DNA of 64,000 nt from Paragyromitra xinjiangensis (taxonomy: Eukaryota; Ascomycota; Pezizomycetes; Pezizales; Discinaceae), in NCBI GenBank assembly GCA_038503065.1, contig JBCAMK010000005.1, forward strand, positions 1,178,001 through 1,242,000. The letters are read 5' to 3'. Positions within the stretch are counted from its first letter, which is position 1. Each line of letters starts with the position of its first letter. Of the stretch, positions 62,146 through 64,000 are shown in pieces. The position numbers and the translations under genes were made by a program. Below the pieces are notes generated by a model. The model had not been told where the DNA came from and ran no database searches. It worked only from the letters and a program-made list of their open reading frames with translations.

Positions 62146-63861
62146 CGTTTTAGTGTTTTAGTGTTTTAATTCTACGGCCCTAATACTAAAGTATATCGCC
62201 TCATCCGCCGCCAACTACAAAATAAACCCTCCCCGTTAAAAATAACTAACTAAATAATAAATAATAAAAGAAAAGTAAATAATAATAAAAATTTCCCAAG
62301 GAAAGAAAGATAACCGAAAAGACAAATCAATCATTCCCTACTATTCGCGCGTACTTATAATCCAATAGAATCAATATAGGAAAAAAAATCAGAAAAATTT
62401 AACTTAGGCGAAAAGAAAATATCCCAATTTGGTTCCGAATCTTTAAAGAAATCTTGTCGTTCTTTATTTCTAAATTTGCAAATCATAATGCGGTGATGGG
62501 AGCCATCCTGTTCACCGCATGCGCATGTGAGGGGGTCAGTGAATCCGGTGGGATCAATGAAATGTACTTGGTTGCGTATTTTCGCGAGTTTGGAAAATCG
62601 TTTTCGTGAAAGCGGTGTGAGGTGTTGTGCGATGTGGAATGCGGTGGGCTCTGTGGTGTTGGAAGCCCATGTTTTAAGTAGGTGTTTTTTGGGTAAGAGT
62701 GAGAGGTGTCCAAGGGTGAGGCAGTGCCATGGGCATAGGGGTTTGTTGTGGGCGATCGTGGCTAGTTGATCGGCTTTTTCGTTACCGAATATTTGTGTCT
62801 GGGAAGGGGTCCATACTCCGTGAATGGAGCAGCCTATGTTCTGGAGTGAGTTGCATGCGTTGAGTGCGTGCCATAGATATTCTTTGTTGTGTGTAGGTCC
62901 TCCTGTGAGTGACTTGAGGGCGTTTTGGTTATCGACGCATAGGTAGATGGGTGTTGGATAAATAATGTGTTGAAGTAATAAAGATAGAGCTTCTTGCATG
63001 GCGTGGATTTCAGCATCTTCATTTTCGGCATGATGTCCGAGAGTGCAAGAGTGTGTGTAGGTTTGGGTGGTGATGCCGTAGCGTATGTGGGCGATGTAGA
63101 CTCCAGAAGATGTGTGTCCGTTTTCGTTGAGGGAACCATCAGTGTATAGAAGCCAGGTGTTTGTGAGGGTGCCTGTCCAGCTGATGTGTTGTGTGGCTGT
63201 TTGTTGTTTGGAGAGTTGGGAAATTCGTAGGGAATTTGGTGTGAGGAAGTGTGGTTGAAAAGGATAATCAAGTCTTTCGAGGGGTTGATTGTTGATGAGG
63301 GGTTGAAGTAGGGAGGCTATTCTTTTGAGCCCTGTGCCTTTGTAGTTTGTTTTTTGTGGAAGGATTTTTAGTAATGGGAGGAAGGCTGGATTATGCGCGT
63401 TATTTTTTAAAATGCGGATGCCATATTTTTGTGTGTGATAATCTAGGAGTAGATTAAGTGGTGGTAAGGAGGCTTCACGTAGTAGTTGGGGGATTTTGGT
63501 GTTCCTGGGAAGACCAGTGATGAGGCGAGCAAGGCTGTGATATGCTGGTTGAATATTGTCTATGATGGTGGGGGCGCCCGTCCACCATATGGGGGAGCCC
63601 CATAGCATTTTGGGAATGTGAACTATGTGCAGTATGTGATGTATCGTGGTGGGGGTGAGGTGTATGGATTTGAGAAGGGGATAGATGATTCCTTTGGTTT
63701 TGAGAAGGGAAGCAACAATGTGATGAGTGTGTTGGTGAAAGGTTAATCTTCGATTGATTATGAGGCCAAGCATGCGGTTTTGTTCAGAGGGTAGGATGCT
63801 TTGATCGTAAAGTGTGATGGGGGTAGGTGTGGGATCTTTTGCTCTAGAGCTGAGTCGTAAG
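62146..63861 (-). mobile_element. LINE-C copy 2, 5'-truncated
   Basis: Minus strand: tail with AACACTAAAACACTAAAAC, 3' UTR (to about 62354, with GGCGGCGGATGAGGCGATAT), and the ORF2 3' part. The 3' UTR shares GGCGG(C/T)GGATGAGRCNAT with LINE-B and B'. It is cut at 63861 where an LTR-like sequence begins. Confidence 0.8.
62355..63861 (-). pseudogene. LINE-C ORF2 3' fragment (end of RT, RNase H)
   Basis: Open from about 63773 to the stop at 62355. Contains the end of RT (MLGLIINRRLTFHQH), PKMLWGSPIWWTGAP, RNase H (LLYTDGSLNENGHTSSG, CTLGHHAENEDAEIHAM, LCVDNQNALKSL, GVWTPSQTQIFGNEKADQ, with SQ where SH is usual) and the Cys/His cluster CACGEQDGSHHRIMIC. Colinear with 25899-26750 and supplies the LINE-C 3' part missing there. 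Confidence 0.85.
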
Positions 63862-64000
63862 TGTTATACCTATGGCTATAGGCGTGCAGTGGTCTCCCTG
63901 TTACCCTACCTACGTAGGGAGTTACCCTACCTTCCATTTGGTCACCTTCCCGTCTTCGTTGGACCCCTCTGTGGCTGCCTGTTGCAATAATGGCTTCCAG
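63862..64000 (+). mobile_element. Possible LTR start of another element
   Basis: The sequence from TGTTATACCTATGGCTATAGG onward does not match the other repeats of the window. TGTTA starts and the position at a sharp break of LINE-C suggest an LTR, cut by the window end. A pair CTACGTAGGG/ CCCTACCTACG makes a small palindrome near 63908-63925. Confidence 0.3.

Overview
The window looks like repeat-rich nuclear DNA of a filamentous ascomycete (Pezizomycotina; a Pezizomycetes-like genome is a guess). The grounds are short 45-90 nt GT-AG introns, Tad/I-type LINEs with RNase H, a Ty3/gypsy chromovirus, Fot1/pogo and Tc1/mariner elements, and fungal host genes (SGT1, a URC4/DUF1688 gene, an Aim25-like scramblase remnant). 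No rRNA or tRNA gene, CRISPR array or bacterial feature was seen.

Layout. 1-34 kb is a nest of retroelements. At 1-2041 lies the end of a DNA element with the terminus CATCAGCAAAAATAATTA, carrying a broken gene of a DUF6532-like family. At 2042-13189 are two head-to-tail LINE-B copies, the first split by a complete gag-only half-LINE (HAL1-like, 2192-4454, 15-bp target duplication). A gypsy integrase fragment (13190-14155) separates these from two head-to-tail LINE-B' copies on the minus strand (14156-22783). Next come a half-LINE piece, a CATCAG element made mostly of an 11-12 bp minisatellite (23407-25661), a LINE-C on the minus strand (25899-30712), a solo LTR, a second short CATCAG element, and a 5'-truncated LINE-D (32316-33197) with a 15-bp target duplication.

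33-44 kb is the host part: SGT1 (34379-35789) and URC4 (36682-38498), both minus strand and apparently intact, then about 4 kb of gene-free DNA with three small TA-flanked MITEs, then a decayed scramblase gene (42580-44131).

44-54 kb is a matryoshka. A Tc1 element (44132-54002) sits in the scramblase 5' end. It holds an apparently intact pogo element (44218-46467) and a complete gypsy element with LTRs that read as identical (47098-53124). The gypsy element has a textbook -1 frameshift signal between gag and pol.

54-64 kb is again mosaic: a second gypsy 3' end, a CATCAG element with a better preserved DUF6532-like gene in five exons (55084-57054), a half-LINE copy broken by a near-perfect 376-bp palindrome that also ends in CATCAGCAAAA, a second solo LTR, another half-LINE, and LINE-C pieces.

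The most original material is (1) the CATCAG element family with its DUF6532-like gene, minisatellite derivative and foldback derivative; (2) the gag-only half-LINE family and the 3'-end sequence it shares with LINE-D; and (3) the gypsy frameshift signal.
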